Part shown: piece by piece, positions 43,925-52,045 of the stretch
Layout: the number at the start of each line of letters is the position of its first letter
Position numbering within the stretch: position 1 is the stretch's first letter
NCBI RefSeq assembly: GCF_043677095.1
Contig: NZ_JBHLJR010000001.1
Location: 248,001-312,000 of the forward strand
Direction: 5' to 3'
DNA length: 64,000 nt
Origin: Natronococcus roseus
GTDB taxonomy: Archaea; Halobacteriota; Halobacteria; Halobacteriales; Natrialbaceae
Position numbers and translations under genes: made by a program
Notes under the pieces: generated by a model
What the model saw: the letters and a program-made list of their open reading frames with translations, nothing else
Told to the model about the DNA's origin: nothing
Database searches by the model: none

Positions 43925-44260
43925 TCAGAACAGCAGCCCGCCGATCGGAACGTCCTTCTCCCGATCGGGCTCGACGAGGATCGGATACCCCTCCTCGTCG
44001 GGGACGCCGACGGTCAGCGCCTCGGATTTGAACCCCGCGATCCGGACCGAGCCCAGGTTCGTCGCACACAGCACCCGACGTCCCTCGAGCTCCTCGGGAT
44101 CGTAGTGGTGATCCAGCTGCGCTGCGGACTGGATCTCGCCGCCCTCGTCGCCGAGGTCGATCCACAGCTTGGTCATCTTCGGCTTGTTCGCCTCGGGAAA
44201 CGACTCGGCCTCGAGCACGTCGCCGACGCGGATCTCGACGTCGAAGGGGTTCTCGACCAT
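43925..44260 (-). CDS. CsaA/EMAP-type tRNA-binding domain protein
   Basis: A 111-residue stand-alone OB-fold tRNA-binding domain. FDVEIRVGDVLEAESFPEANKPKMTKLWIDLGD, then RRVLCATNLGSVRIAGFKSEALTVG is the classic pattern found in CsaA and at the C-terminus of methionyl-tRNA synthetases. Such proteins bind tRNA or act as chaperones. It lies between the IS605 remnant and the beta-propeller gene and appears intact. Confidence 0.88.
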   Translation of the reverse strand: MVENPFDVEIRVGDVLEAESFPEANKPKMTKLWIDLGDEGGEIQSAAQLDHHYDPEELEGRRVLCATNLGSVRIAGFKSEALTVGVPDEEGYPILVEPDREKDVPIGGLLF

Positions 44261-44374
44261 ACCTCGAGAGGGCCCGCCGTTCCCATAATTCTACGCCAGC
44301 GGGCAGATTCTACGTCGTCGGTCGAGCCCGCTTCTCGGATGAAGTTTCAATACGGTAGTAGCTAATATTCTGAC

Positions 44375-45400
44375 ATGAACCGCCGCCCTCTCCTCCGCTC
44401 GGTTGCCGGCGCCTCGACCGCGTCGGCGCTCGCGGGCTGTACGTCGTCGCTCGAGAAGCGCCTCTCCGATCCGGGCTCGATCGACGACCGCGATCCCGCC
44501 CCGCTGACCGACGGGACGAACGCCTGGCCGCGCGAGGGGTTCGACGCCGCGAACACCGGATACAACCCCGACGCCGAACTGCTCGAGGCCGAACTCGCGG
44601 CGACTCGACTCACCCGGGACGGCGCCGGCATCGACACCGCGTTCGGTGGCGGGGGCGTCGCGGTCGTCGACGACCGCTGTTACTTCGGCACCGGCTCCGG
44701 CGACGTCGTCTGCCAGACCTCCTCCGGCGAGCACCGCTGGGAGTACGAGGCCGACCCGGCCGCAGGCGTTCGGTCGATCCCGTCGCTCGCTCGAGATGTG
44801 GTCTACGTCAGCTCCGACAACGGAACGTACGCCCTCGACGCCGAGGACGGCGAGGAGCTCTGGACGAACGACGACGCGTTCGTCCGGTACGGCTCGTCCG
44901 TACTGACGACGGACCATCTGTACGCGATCGGCGGGGGCGGCGTCCTCGCGCTCGACGTCGAAACGGGCGCCCGCGACTGGAGCGCGGACGCCCCGCACCC
45001 GCACGCGCTGGCGGTCGCCGACGGCACGGCGTACACGGCGAGTTCCTCGAGTGCCGGGGGCGCGGCCGCGGTCGCCGACGGCGAGACGGACTGGACGCGC
45101 GACGACCTTGACGATCTCCGAGCGCCGCCCGTCGTCGCGGCGGACGTCGTGCTCGGCTGCGACGGCGACGGTCGCCTCGAGGCGCTCGACCGCGAGGACG
45201 GATCGACGGTCTGGAGCTACGACCGTCGCGGCAGCGGAGGCGTCACGCCAACCGTCGCCCACGGGCAGATCTACCTTCCGAGCGGAAATGGCCCGCGCAC
45301 GGTCTGTCTCGACCTCGAGTCGGGCGAGGAGCTGTGGGACCTCGCGACGGGGCTCACCCGCGGCCAGCCTGTCGCCGTCGCCGACGCGCTCTATCTTTAG
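44375..45400 (+). pseudogene. PQQ-like beta-propeller lipoprotein, interrupted by IS
   Basis: The frame starts with a signal ending in a lipobox (LLRSVAGASTASALAGC), so the protein would be lipid-anchored. Repeated propeller blades follow (YFGTGSGDVVCQTSSGEHRW, YVSSDNGTYALDAEDGEELW, LEALDREDGSTVWSYD). It reads to a TAG at 45398-45400, which lies in the left end of the TnpB element. The last blade resumes in frame beyond the element (VAFGGPFGSGDLYALETADEA, 46949-47011). The intact paralogue at 55371 shows the expected full length. The shortened protein lacks only part of one blade, so partial function is possible. Confidence 0.85.
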
Positions 45401-45571
45401 ACAGCGAGAGAGTCCCGTCGTTCACGCCGTCATCAGAAATCTCCGATTTCTGATTGCCCGTCAGACGTAGTCTGACGACCGGGCGTGAATCGCGTCACTT
45501 GACTACAAAACCCACCGCTCGATAGCAGGCCGGATATTCAATGCCAATCCGAGCCATTAAGTAGGTTTGAC

Positions 45572-45586
45572 TACATAGGCTATGTA
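45572..45586. promoter_or_regulatory. Palindrome overlapping the tnpB start
   Basis: TACATAG-G-CTATGTA is a perfect 7-bp inverted repeat. Its last base is the A of the tnpB ATG. It could be a repressor site or a 5' hairpin that limits translation. Confidence 0.45.
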
Positions 45587-46836
45587 TGGCGATTAAGGTC
45601 ACTCGCACCTACGTTGGTTCCATTCAGAACCAACAACAGGTCTGCGATGGTCTTGACTCGCTCGGAGACTCCGCCTCGAAAATCTGGAACGTCGCACGAT
45701 GGACAGCCGACCGCATCTGGGATGCGACCAGCAAAATTCCAGACGAAGGCGTTCTGAAATCGTACATGAAGAACCAGTCGTGCTGGAAAGACTTGAACGC
45801 GCAATCCAGTCAGAAAGTCATTGAAGAACTTTCTGACGCTTTCCAGTCGTGGTTCGACCTGCGACACAAGTTTGACGAGGCGAATCCGCCCGGCTACCGA
45901 AAAAACGGCGACGAACGTCCACGCAGTACGGTCACGTTCAAAACAGACGGGTTCAAACACGACCCCGATAACAACCGAGTCCGACTCAGCAAAGGCTCGA
46001 ACCTCAAGGAGTATTGGTCAGACTTCCTGCTCTGTGAGTACCAGACGCGCCCCGACGTTGACCTCTCGGAAGTAAACAGCGTGCAGAACGTTCGCGCCGT
46101 CTGGAACGGCGACGAGTGGGAACTCCACTTCGTCTGTAAAGTCAGCCTCGAAACCAACGACTCCACAGGTGACAAAGTGGCAGGCATCGACCTCGGTATT
46201 AAGAACATCGCCACGGTCGCATTCCCCGACCAATACGTTCTCTATCCCGGCAACTCGCTCAAGCAAGACAAACACTACTTCACCCGAGCAGAGTACGATA
46301 CCGAGGGTGAGAACGGGCCGTCCGAGAAGTCGATGTGGGCACGCTGGAAACTCGCTGACCGTGAAACGCACTTCTACCACGTTCTCACGGACGCCATCAT
46401 TACCGAGTGTGTTGAGCGTGGTGTTGGAACGCTCGCGGTGAGTTGGCCCGAGAATGTACGAGAATCCGACTGGGGCAAGACCGGCAACAAGAAACTCCAT
46501 ACGTGGGCATTCGACCGCATCTACCAGTACCTTGAATACAAAGGAGAGATACGAGGTGTCGAGGTGTTGAAGGAGAACGAGTGGGACACCTCGAAGACGT
46601 GTTCGGCGTGTGGCGACGACACGAAGTCGAACCGTGTCCAACGTGGCCTGTACGTTTGTTCGACGTGCGAATTGGTGGCCAACGCGGATTGCAACGGGGC
46701 AGAGAACATGCGACAGAAGATAACTCCGAGTCCTCATGGCGAGGATAGGAGTAACGGCTGTGTGGCACAGCCATCGACATACTTGTTCGACTGCGAGAGC
46801 GGGACGTTCAAAACGAGAGAACAGGTCGTGTCGTAG
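45586..46836 (+). CDS. tnpB: TnpB RNA-guided nuclease (IS605 OrfB)
   Basis: A 416-residue TnpB, a family of omega-RNA-guided nucleases that are ancestors of Cas12. The C-terminal RuvC domain shows motif I AGIDLGIKN (Asp202), a zinc ribbon CSACG...YVCSTC (Cys339, 342, 358, 361) and motif III NADCNGAENM (Asp368). At motif II the usual glutamate (as in VVEDL) is replaced: LAVSWPENVRE has Ser286 there, with Glu289 three residues on. Length and order are otherwise normal. No tnpA accompanies it. It may still cut DNA if Glu289 substitutes, or be a binding-only form. Confidence 0.92.
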   Translation: MAIKVTRTYVGSIQNQQQVCDGLDSLGDSASKIWNVARWTADRIWDATSKIPDEGVLKSYMKNQSCWKDLNAQSSQKVIEELSDAFQSWFDLRHKFDEANPPGYRKNGDERPRSTVTFKTDGFKHDPDNNRVRLSKGSNLKEYWSDFLLCEYQTRPDVDLSEVNSVQNVRAVWNGDEWELHFVCKVSLETNDSTGDKVAGIDLGIKNIATVAFPDQYVLYPGNSLKQDKHYFTRAEYDTEGENGPSEKSMWARWKLADRETHFYHVLTDAIITECVERGVGTLAVSWPENVRESDWGKTGNKKLHTWAFDRIYQYLEYKGEIRGVEVLKENEWDTSKTCSACGDDTKSNRVQRGLYVCSTCELVANADCNGAENMRQKITPSPHGEDRSNGCVAQPSTYLFDCESGTFKTREQVVS

Positions 46837-46965
46837 ACCGGCAAATATCCCACCTGCGGTACGGGAAGCCTCGCCGTCGTCGGGCTGCGCCCGACTGCTT
46901 GAGGGAGCTTCGCTCCCTCTCCGTTTACGGCGAGGAGGATGTCACGCGGTCGCGTTCGGCGGCCC
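46837..46965 (+). ncRNA. Predicted omega-RNA 3' part and guide
   Basis: In TnpB elements the guide RNA comes from the 3' end of tnpB plus the right end, and its guide is the flanking host DNA. Here 46869-46935 folds as an outer stem enclosing GTCGGGC/GCCCGAC and GAGGGAGC/GCTCCCTC hairpins. The element ends at 46945, so the ~20-base guide would start at 46946 in the beta-propeller gene (GCGGTCGCGTTCGG...). The RNA probably starts inside the tnpB ORF. This is inferred from the family. Confidence 0.55.
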
Positions 46966-47014
46966 GTTCGGAAGCGGAGATCTGTACGCGCTCGAGACCG
47001 CCGATGAGGCGTAA
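46946..47014 (+). pseudogene. 3' end of the interrupted beta-propeller gene
   Basis: Codons from 46946 read AVAFGGPFGSGDLYALETADEA and a stop, the last strand of a PQQ-type blade (compare SGEELWDLA... and GDLVALDADTG in paralogues). This is the tail of the gene that begins at 44375, cut off by the TnpB element. It has no start of its own. Confidence 0.8.
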
Positions 47015-47026
47015 CTCCGACCCGGC

Positions 47027-48343
47027 TCACTCGAGCCGATCGCACAGCTCGAGTGTCCGATCCGCCAGTGTCTCCGTGTCCGCGGCGACGAGCTTCACCG
47101 TCGCCTCCTGTCCGACATCGGCGCGAGTGATCACCGCGACGGGCGACGTCTCGCGGTCGGCGAAGACGCCGTTGACCGGTTCGGTGCTGTTCCCGTCCTC
47201 GGCGACGGCCCAACCCAGCTCCTCGAGCGCGTCCTCGACCGCGCCGTCGAACCGACAGTTGACGGCGAACCGAAGCTCCGGCGCGGACTCGCGGGCCGCC
47301 AGCAGAAAGTCGGCCAGGTGGCTCGAGGCGCCGAAGCGAACCCCGCGGTTCGGGTGAACCCCCTCGAGCGTGCGCGTGATCCGGCCCTCGACGGCGGCCG
47401 TCTCGGCGACCGACTCGGCGTAGGGAGTCGCGCCGACGACGTTCATCCCGACCTCGGGGACGAGCCGCGAGACGTCGGCCGCGACGAGTCGACCGACGAC
47501 TCCCTGAACCGCCTCGGCGGTCGGCTCGCGGGCGGCCGCGTTCCGCAGGTCGACGGCGTGGTTGACCGCGCCGTGGCCCTCGCCGACGTCGGAGTAGTAC
47601 CGGACCGCCCGCCCGAGGAAGTCGGTCGCACCCTCGACGGCCGGCTCGAGGGGCTCACCCTTCGACAGCCGGGCGGCGATCGCCGCGGCCAGCGTACAGC
47701 CCGAGCCGTGGGTCGCCTCGGTGCCGACCCGCGGGTGTTCGAACGTCCTGACCTCCTTTGCGGTGACGAGTCGGTCCCGGACCGTCTCGCCGGGGACGTG
47801 GCCGCCCTTCACGAGGACGGCGTCGACGCCGGTCTCGAGGATCGACTCGCCGGCCTCGCGGGCGCTCTCGCCGTCGGTCACCTCGATACCCGACAGTACC
47901 TCGGCCTCGTCGGCGTTCGGGGTCGCGAGCGTCGCTTCGCTCAGGAGGTCCTCGTAGGCGCGCTCGGCCTCGGGCTCGAGCAGGCGATCGCCCGAGGTCG
48001 CGACCATCACGGGGTCGACGACCAGCGGGAACTCGAACTCGGGAGCGCGGTCGGCGACCAGCCGAACGATCTCGGTGGTCGCGAGCATCCCCGTCTTCGC
48101 CGCACCGACCGCGAAATCGCCGGTGACGGCCTCGAGCTGGGCTTCGACCTCCTCGAGGGGAAGCACGAACGACGACTCGACGCCGCGGGTGTGCTGGGCG
48201 GTGACTGCGGTGATCGCCGACGTGCCGAAGACGCCGTGGGCGGCCATCGTCGCGAGATCGGCCTGGATCCCTGCGCCGCCGCCGGAGTCGCTGCCCGCGA
48301 TCGTCAGCGCCACCGGACGGGAATCGGGTGCTGGCGTTCTCAT
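47027..48343 (-). CDS. thiDN: HMP-P kinase/thiamine-phosphate synthase fusion (ThiD-ThiN)
   Basis: A 438-residue bifunctional thiamine enzyme. Residues 1-265 are ThiD: ALTIAGSDSGGGAGIQADL, VDPVMVATSGDRLL and the anion hole GTEATHGSGCTLAAAIAA. It phosphorylates hydroxymethylpyrimidine. Residues 270-438 are ThiN (NVVGATPYAESV, HPNRGVRFGASSHLADFLL), which in archaea replaces ThiE in joining the pyrimidine and thiazole phosphates. The fusion is standard in haloarchaea. It lies immediately after the disrupted propeller gene and is intact. Confidence 0.93.
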   Translation of the reverse strand: MRTPAPDSRPVALTIAGSDSGGGAGIQADLATMAAHGVFGTSAITAVTAQHTRGVESSFVLPLEEVEAQLEAVTGDFAVGAAKTGMLATTEIVRLVADRAPEFEFPLVVDPVMVATSGDRLLEPEAERAYEDLLSEATLATPNADEAEVLSGIEVTDGESAREAGESILETGVDAVLVKGGHVPGETVRDRLVTAKEVRTFEHPRVGTEATHGSGCTLAAAIAARLSKGEPLEPAVEGATDFLGRAVRYYSDVGEGHGAVNHAVDLRNAAAREPTAEAVQGVVGRLVAADVSRLVPEVGMNVVGATPYAESVAETAAVEGRITRTLEGVHPNRGVRFGASSHLADFLLAARESAPELRFAVNCRFDGAVEDALEELGWAVAEDGNSTEPVNGVFADRETSPVAVITRADVGQEATVKLVAADTETLADRTLELCDRLE

Positions 48344-48493
48344 AGGTGTGGCTATCGCTCCGTTGTACTAATCGGTAGTGGTCGACATAACGGAGTGTCG
48401 GCGTCGAGGGGTGACGGAGTCTCGAGGACTCGCTCGTTCGTCCCGTCGCGGACGAGAGCTCGACTGCCCGGCCGCAGGACGCGAACTCGTCAG

Positions 48494-49039
48494 CTACCGC
48501 CCGCCGTACCACTCGGCGAACGCCTCGAGCGCCCGCCCGCGGTGGGAGATGGCGTTTTTCTCCTCGGTGTCCATCTCGGCGAACGTCCTCCCGTTGTACT
48601 CGAAGATCGGATCGTAGCCGAACCCGCCCTCGCCACGGGGGGCGACCAGGGTGCCCGCGACCGCCCCCTCGAACGTCTCCGTGCGCTCCTCGTCGGCGTA
48701 AGCCAGTACCGTCCGGAACCGCGCCCGTCTGCTCTCCTCCTCGCTCGCGAGCCGCCAGACTCGCTCGATCCCGAGTGTGTCCTCGACGTAGGCCGAGTAC
48801 GGGCCCGGAAAGCCGTCGAGCGCCTCGACGAACAGTCCCGTGTCGTCGACCAGCACTGGCCCCTCGCTTCCGAGCTCGGCGTAGGCCTCCTCGGCCCCGC
48901 GGGTGACGATCTCCTCGAGCGAGTCGCTTTGGAGTTCGGCGTAGTCGTACTCGACCTGCTCGACGGTATCGATCCCCTCGAGGTAGTCGCGGGCTTCTGC
49001 GACCTTTCCCTCGTTGCCCGTGACGAATCGGACGGTCAT
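48494..49039 (-). CDS. Non-canonical purine NTP pyrophosphatase (ITPase/HAM1)
   Basis: This house-cleaning enzyme hydrolyses ITP, dITP and XTP to monophosphates. From the ATG at 49039 (MTVRFVTGNEGKVAEAR) the product has 181 residues. Typical motifs are SDSLEEIVTRGAEEAY, VLVDDTGLFVEALDGFPGPYSAYV, GGFGYDPIFEY and AISHRGRAL. A longer in-frame extension upstream is rejected, because it overlaps the divergent oxidoreductase start. It is divergent from that oxidoreductase gene (49158). Confidence 0.93.
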   Translation of the reverse strand: MTVRFVTGNEGKVAEARDYLEGIDTVEQVEYDYAELQSDSLEEIVTRGAEEAYAELGSEGPVLVDDTGLFVEALDGFPGPYSAYVEDTLGIERVWRLASEEESRRARFRTVLAYADEERTETFEGAVAGTLVAPRGEGGFGYDPIFEYNGRTFAEMDTEEKNAISHRGRALEAFAEWYGGR

Positions 49040-49157
49040 GTACGAACAACCGTTCAGGCGCGTCAAAGCCTCGTCGGTCCCGCGACGTGAGCGACGACCC
49101 CGTCGCTGCCGATCGCTACTCGCAACACTTTCGTCGGTGTACTGATTTACTCGGCGT

Positions 49158-50234
49158 GTGAGTAATACTGACACCGTCCGGCTCGGGGTAGTCGGGCTCG
49201 GATTTATGGGACAGACCCACGCGACCAATGCCGAGACCCTCGGTCACGAGGTCGTCGCGGGTGCCGACCTGATCGAGCCGGCCCGCGAGGAGTTCGCGGA
49301 GACCTACGGCGCGGCGAGCTACGAGGGGTTCGAGGCCATGTACGACGCGGAGGACCTCGACGCGGTCGCGGTCTCGACGCCAAACGCCTTTCACGAGGAG
49401 GCGGTCGTCGCCGCTCTCGAGCGGGGATATGACGTTCTCTGTGAGAAGCCGCTGGCGAGCGACCTCGAGAGCGCCGAACGGATCGCCGACACAGCGGCCG
49501 ACGCCGACGGATTCTGTATGGTCAACTTCCACAACCGCGTCTCGACGGCGACGGAGGTGTTCAAGGACCACCAGGCGGAGGGCTTCTTCGGCGACGTTAC
49601 CCACGTCGACGCGAACTACGTCCGTCGGCGGGGCATCCCCGGCGTCGGCTCGTGGTTCACCAACCGCGAGCTGTCGGGCGGGGGCGCCGTCGTCGACATC
49701 GGCGTCCACGCGATCGACTACGCGTTGTACCTGATGGACTACCCCGACGTCGAGGAGGTCTTCGCGGTCACCCGCACGGAGTTCGGCCACCGCGACGATT
49801 ACGTCGACCCCGGCGACTGGTACGACGAGACCGACGAGGCCGTCTTCGACGTCGAGGACTCGGCGACGGCGATGATCCGCTGTGAAGACGACCGGACGAT
49901 CTCGCTCGAGGTCACCTGGGCGGCGAACCAGAAGGAGACGAACGACTTCGTCGTCCGCGGCACCGAGGCGGGCGCGGCGCTCGAGCTCGGCGGCGAGGAA
50001 CTGACGCTGTACCAGGCGGGCACGCAGGGGACCGACCACCTCGTCGACTCGACGCTGACGGGGGGCTCGCTCGACCGAACGGGATGGGAGGGCAGCGACG
50101 AGCGATTCCTCGAAGCCGTACAAACGGGCGAGCCGCCGGCGCTGAACACGGCCGGGCACGCTCTGACGGTTCAGCGCGTGATCGACGCGATCTACCGTTC
50201 CGGCGAGGAAGGGACGTCGGTGTCGGTCGAGTAG
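49158..50234 (+). CDS. Gfo/Idh/MocA-family oxidoreductase
   Basis: A 358-residue NAD(P)-dependent dehydrogenase. The Rossmann domain has GVVGLGFMGQTHATNAE, the CEKPLASD motif typical of the family and HNRVSTAT. The C-terminal alpha/beta domain contains GGGAVVDIGVHAID with the likely catalytic Asp and His. Sugar or inositol oxidation is the usual chemistry, but the substrate is unknown. The GTG start is consistent with the conserved N-terminus. Confidence 0.9.
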   Translation: MSNTDTVRLGVVGLGFMGQTHATNAETLGHEVVAGADLIEPAREEFAETYGAASYEGFEAMYDAEDLDAVAVSTPNAFHEEAVVAALERGYDVLCEKPLASDLESAERIADTAADADGFCMVNFHNRVSTATEVFKDHQAEGFFGDVTHVDANYVRRRGIPGVGSWFTNRELSGGGAVVDIGVHAIDYALYLMDYPDVEEVFAVTRTEFGHRDDYVDPGDWYDETDEAVFDVEDSATAMIRCEDDRTISLEVTWAANQKETNDFVVRGTEAGAALELGGEELTLYQAGTQGTDHLVDSTLTGGSLDRTGWEGSDERFLEAVQTGEPPALNTAGHALTVQRVIDAIYRSGEEGTSVSVE

Positions 50235-50259
50235 CGAGGCTGCCAGCGGACGCTGACGA

Positions 50260-51288
50260 TCAGCGCTGGGAGTCCCGCAGGATCAGCGGGCCGATCGCCA
50301 GCGTTCGTTTCGCCGCCGTCGCGATCCGCAGGATGTAGGAGGTTAGCAGGAAAAACGGGATGAGCGTGATCGTAAACGTCATCCCGATGAGCCAGAGTAA
50401 CGTTTCGACGCCGAGGATCCGCCCGGTGATCGTCGCCGTGTCGACGAACGCCAGCATCATCCCCGAAATCAGCAGCGCGGGGATCGCCGCGTAGAGAATG
50501 TACCGCGAGAGGTTGATGAGCTCCCACTGGAAGTACAGCGTCTTGACGTGCTCTCGGGCGGGACCGAACATCGTGAACGCGGTTCGAAGGTCCTCGAGCG
50601 CGTCGCGTTGCTCCTCGTCGATGTCGTCCTCGTAGTCGGCGATCAGGCGCTCGATCTGGAAGATGTTCCAGGAGTAGTTGTAGTCTATCGAGGCGTAGAC
50701 GACGTCGAAGGTGCCGAACTTCGCGCCGTCGAGCTTCTCGCGGACGGTCTCGGCGTTGCCCGTGATGCTGTCGACGAACTCGTCGATCTCGTTCCTGAGA
50801 TCCTCGTTGTCGGTCGACTCCATGACTTCGTCGAGCGTTTCGGCGCGCTCCTGGGTCGCGTCGATGATCTCGCGAAGGAACGCCGACGGATCCGCCGGCG
50901 ACGGTCTCCCGGTGAGCTCCTTGATGTACCCGCGAAAGTCCATCGTTTCACTCATTCGCGTCCGCTGCACGCCGAGCGGACCGTTCTCCTGAGAGATGAT
51001 CAGCTGGCTGATGGTGACGACGAGGGTGACGCCGGTGATCAGCGCGCCGATCATCTGCGTGTACAGCGACTCGATGACGCCTCGCTCCTGAAGCAGGTCC
51101 GAGAGCGTCGGATCGACGAAGCTCCCGAGCATGAACAGCGCGAAGAACGTCACCGAGAGCACGCCCGTGACGAGCTGCCGGTTCGCGCCGATGAGTAGCC
51201 AGAGCTTGAGCTTGCTCTCGTCGGCCCGCTCGCGCATCGTGTCGCCGGTACTGACCTGGTCCTCGTCGGCGTTCTCGCTGTCACTCAT
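50260..51288 (-). CDS. Haloarchaeal membrane protein with central soluble domain
   Basis: A 342-residue protein from the ATG at 51288. Four membrane helices are arranged as two pairs (about residues 33-55 and 72-95; about 270-290 and 302-325), around a soluble helical domain rich in Asp/Glu (RERAETLDEVMESTDNEDLRNEIDEF). Its start overlaps the end of the DUF4177 gene by eight bases, suggesting translational coupling. No named family is recognised. Ion-channel-like or sensor functions are possible. Confidence 0.75.
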   Translation of the reverse strand: MSDSENADEDQVSTGDTMRERADESKLKLWLLIGANRQLVTGVLSVTFFALFMLGSFVDPTLSDLLQERGVIESLYTQMIGALITGVTLVVTISQLIISQENGPLGVQRTRMSETMDFRGYIKELTGRPSPADPSAFLREIIDATQERAETLDEVMESTDNEDLRNEIDEFVDSITGNAETVREKLDGAKFGTFDVVYASIDYNYSWNIFQIERLIADYEDDIDEEQRDALEDLRTAFTMFGPAREHVKTLYFQWELINLSRYILYAAIPALLISGMMLAFVDTATITGRILGVETLLWLIGMTFTITLIPFFLLTSYILRIATAAKRTLAIGPLILRDSQR

Positions 51289-51487
51289 CGCCGCCACCGT
51301 TCGCGGGTCGTTTGAACACGAGGTACTTCGTGCCGCCGCCGGTGTACTCGATCGTACTGACGAGCTCCCAGCCCTCCTGGCCGTACTCGTTGAGTACCTC
51401 CTCGGGATCGCTCGCTTCCTCCATCGTCGCCGCGCGGGGTGGACGAACCGTCTCGTACTCCCAGACGGTTCTCCTGTCCGATGCCAT
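51281..51487 (-). CDS. DUF4177 small protein
   Basis: A 68-residue protein from the ATG at 51487. WEYETVRPPR, then LNEYGQEGWELVSTIEYTGGGTKYLVFKRP is the DUF4177 signature, a small beta-alpha-beta fold. The last eight bases overlap the start of the next gene, so the pair is probably one operon. The function is unknown. Confidence 0.82.
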   Translation of the reverse strand: MASDRRTVWEYETVRPPRAATMEEASDPEEVLNEYGQEGWELVSTIEYTGGGTKYLVFKRPANGGGDE

Positions 51488-51676
51488 ACTCGTATATCGG
51501 AGATCCATCGAAAAAGGGTTCGCGTTGCTACCACGCGGTCGGAGGGAACGAACTTGACTGCGAACGAACCGGTGGTCCGCGCGTGGTGGGTCATCATACT
51601 GTCTGCTGTAAGTCATATCCGGTGGGACCGCGAACTGTCCTGCGCTCCCACCGGTACATCGTTACAGCAAATCGTC

Positions 51677-51955
51677 TCAGTCGTCGTCGACGATGACTTC
51701 GACGGGCTCGTCCTCGGTGCCTTCCGTTTCCTCGGTGACGCCCTGCTGTTCCTGCCAGAGGAGCGCCCCGGCGATCGCGACGACGATCCACGAGCGCCAG
51801 TTCGCGAGGTTCAGCGTGTAACCGACGCCGAACGGCTTCTCGACGAGCATTCCCTCGCCGGGCTGCCAGTACGAGGAGAGCATCCGACCCATGCTCGGCC
51901 GATCGAAGTTGTACGGTACGCCGAAAACCTCTCCGGAGCTTGGCTTGTCTGCCAT
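51677..51955 (-). CDS. DUF5808-like small membrane protein
   Basis: A 92-residue protein. GEVFGVPYNFDRPSMGRML, then GEGMLVEKPFGVGYTLNLANW is the conserved haloarchaeal/actinobacterial pattern of DUF5808, followed by one membrane helix (SWIVVAIAGALLW) and an acidic tail. The start at 51955 follows the conserved M-A-D-K-P. The function is unknown. Confidence 0.75.
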   Translation of the reverse strand: MADKPSSGEVFGVPYNFDRPSMGRMLSSYWQPGEGMLVEKPFGVGYTLNLANWRSWIVVAIAGALLWQEQQGVTEETEGTEDEPVEVIVDDD

Positions 51956-52045
51956 GCGCGACCGAACGTCGTCCACGATTAAGAGTATTGTGTGCGCAGC
52001 CCGCGACGAAACCGAACGCCGGCGCGGTCCTCGGGCGATCGACAT

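Larger units (their letters stand above)
45391..46945 (+). mobile_element. TnpB-only IS200/IS605-type element (IS1341-like)
   Basis: The element splits the beta-propeller gene. The left end (from about 45391) contains hairpins ATCAGAAATC/GATTTCTGAT and GTCAGAC/GTCTGAC, followed by CGTGAATCGCGTCACTTGAC. The right end is a long stem-loop with outer arms CCTCGCCGT (46869-46877) and ACGGCGAGG (46927-46935), ending GATGTCAC at 46945. There is no tnpA (Y1 transposase) inside, so mobility would need a transposase in trans. There is no target duplication, as expected for the family. The exact left boundary is uncertain by some ten bases. Confidence 0.85.
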
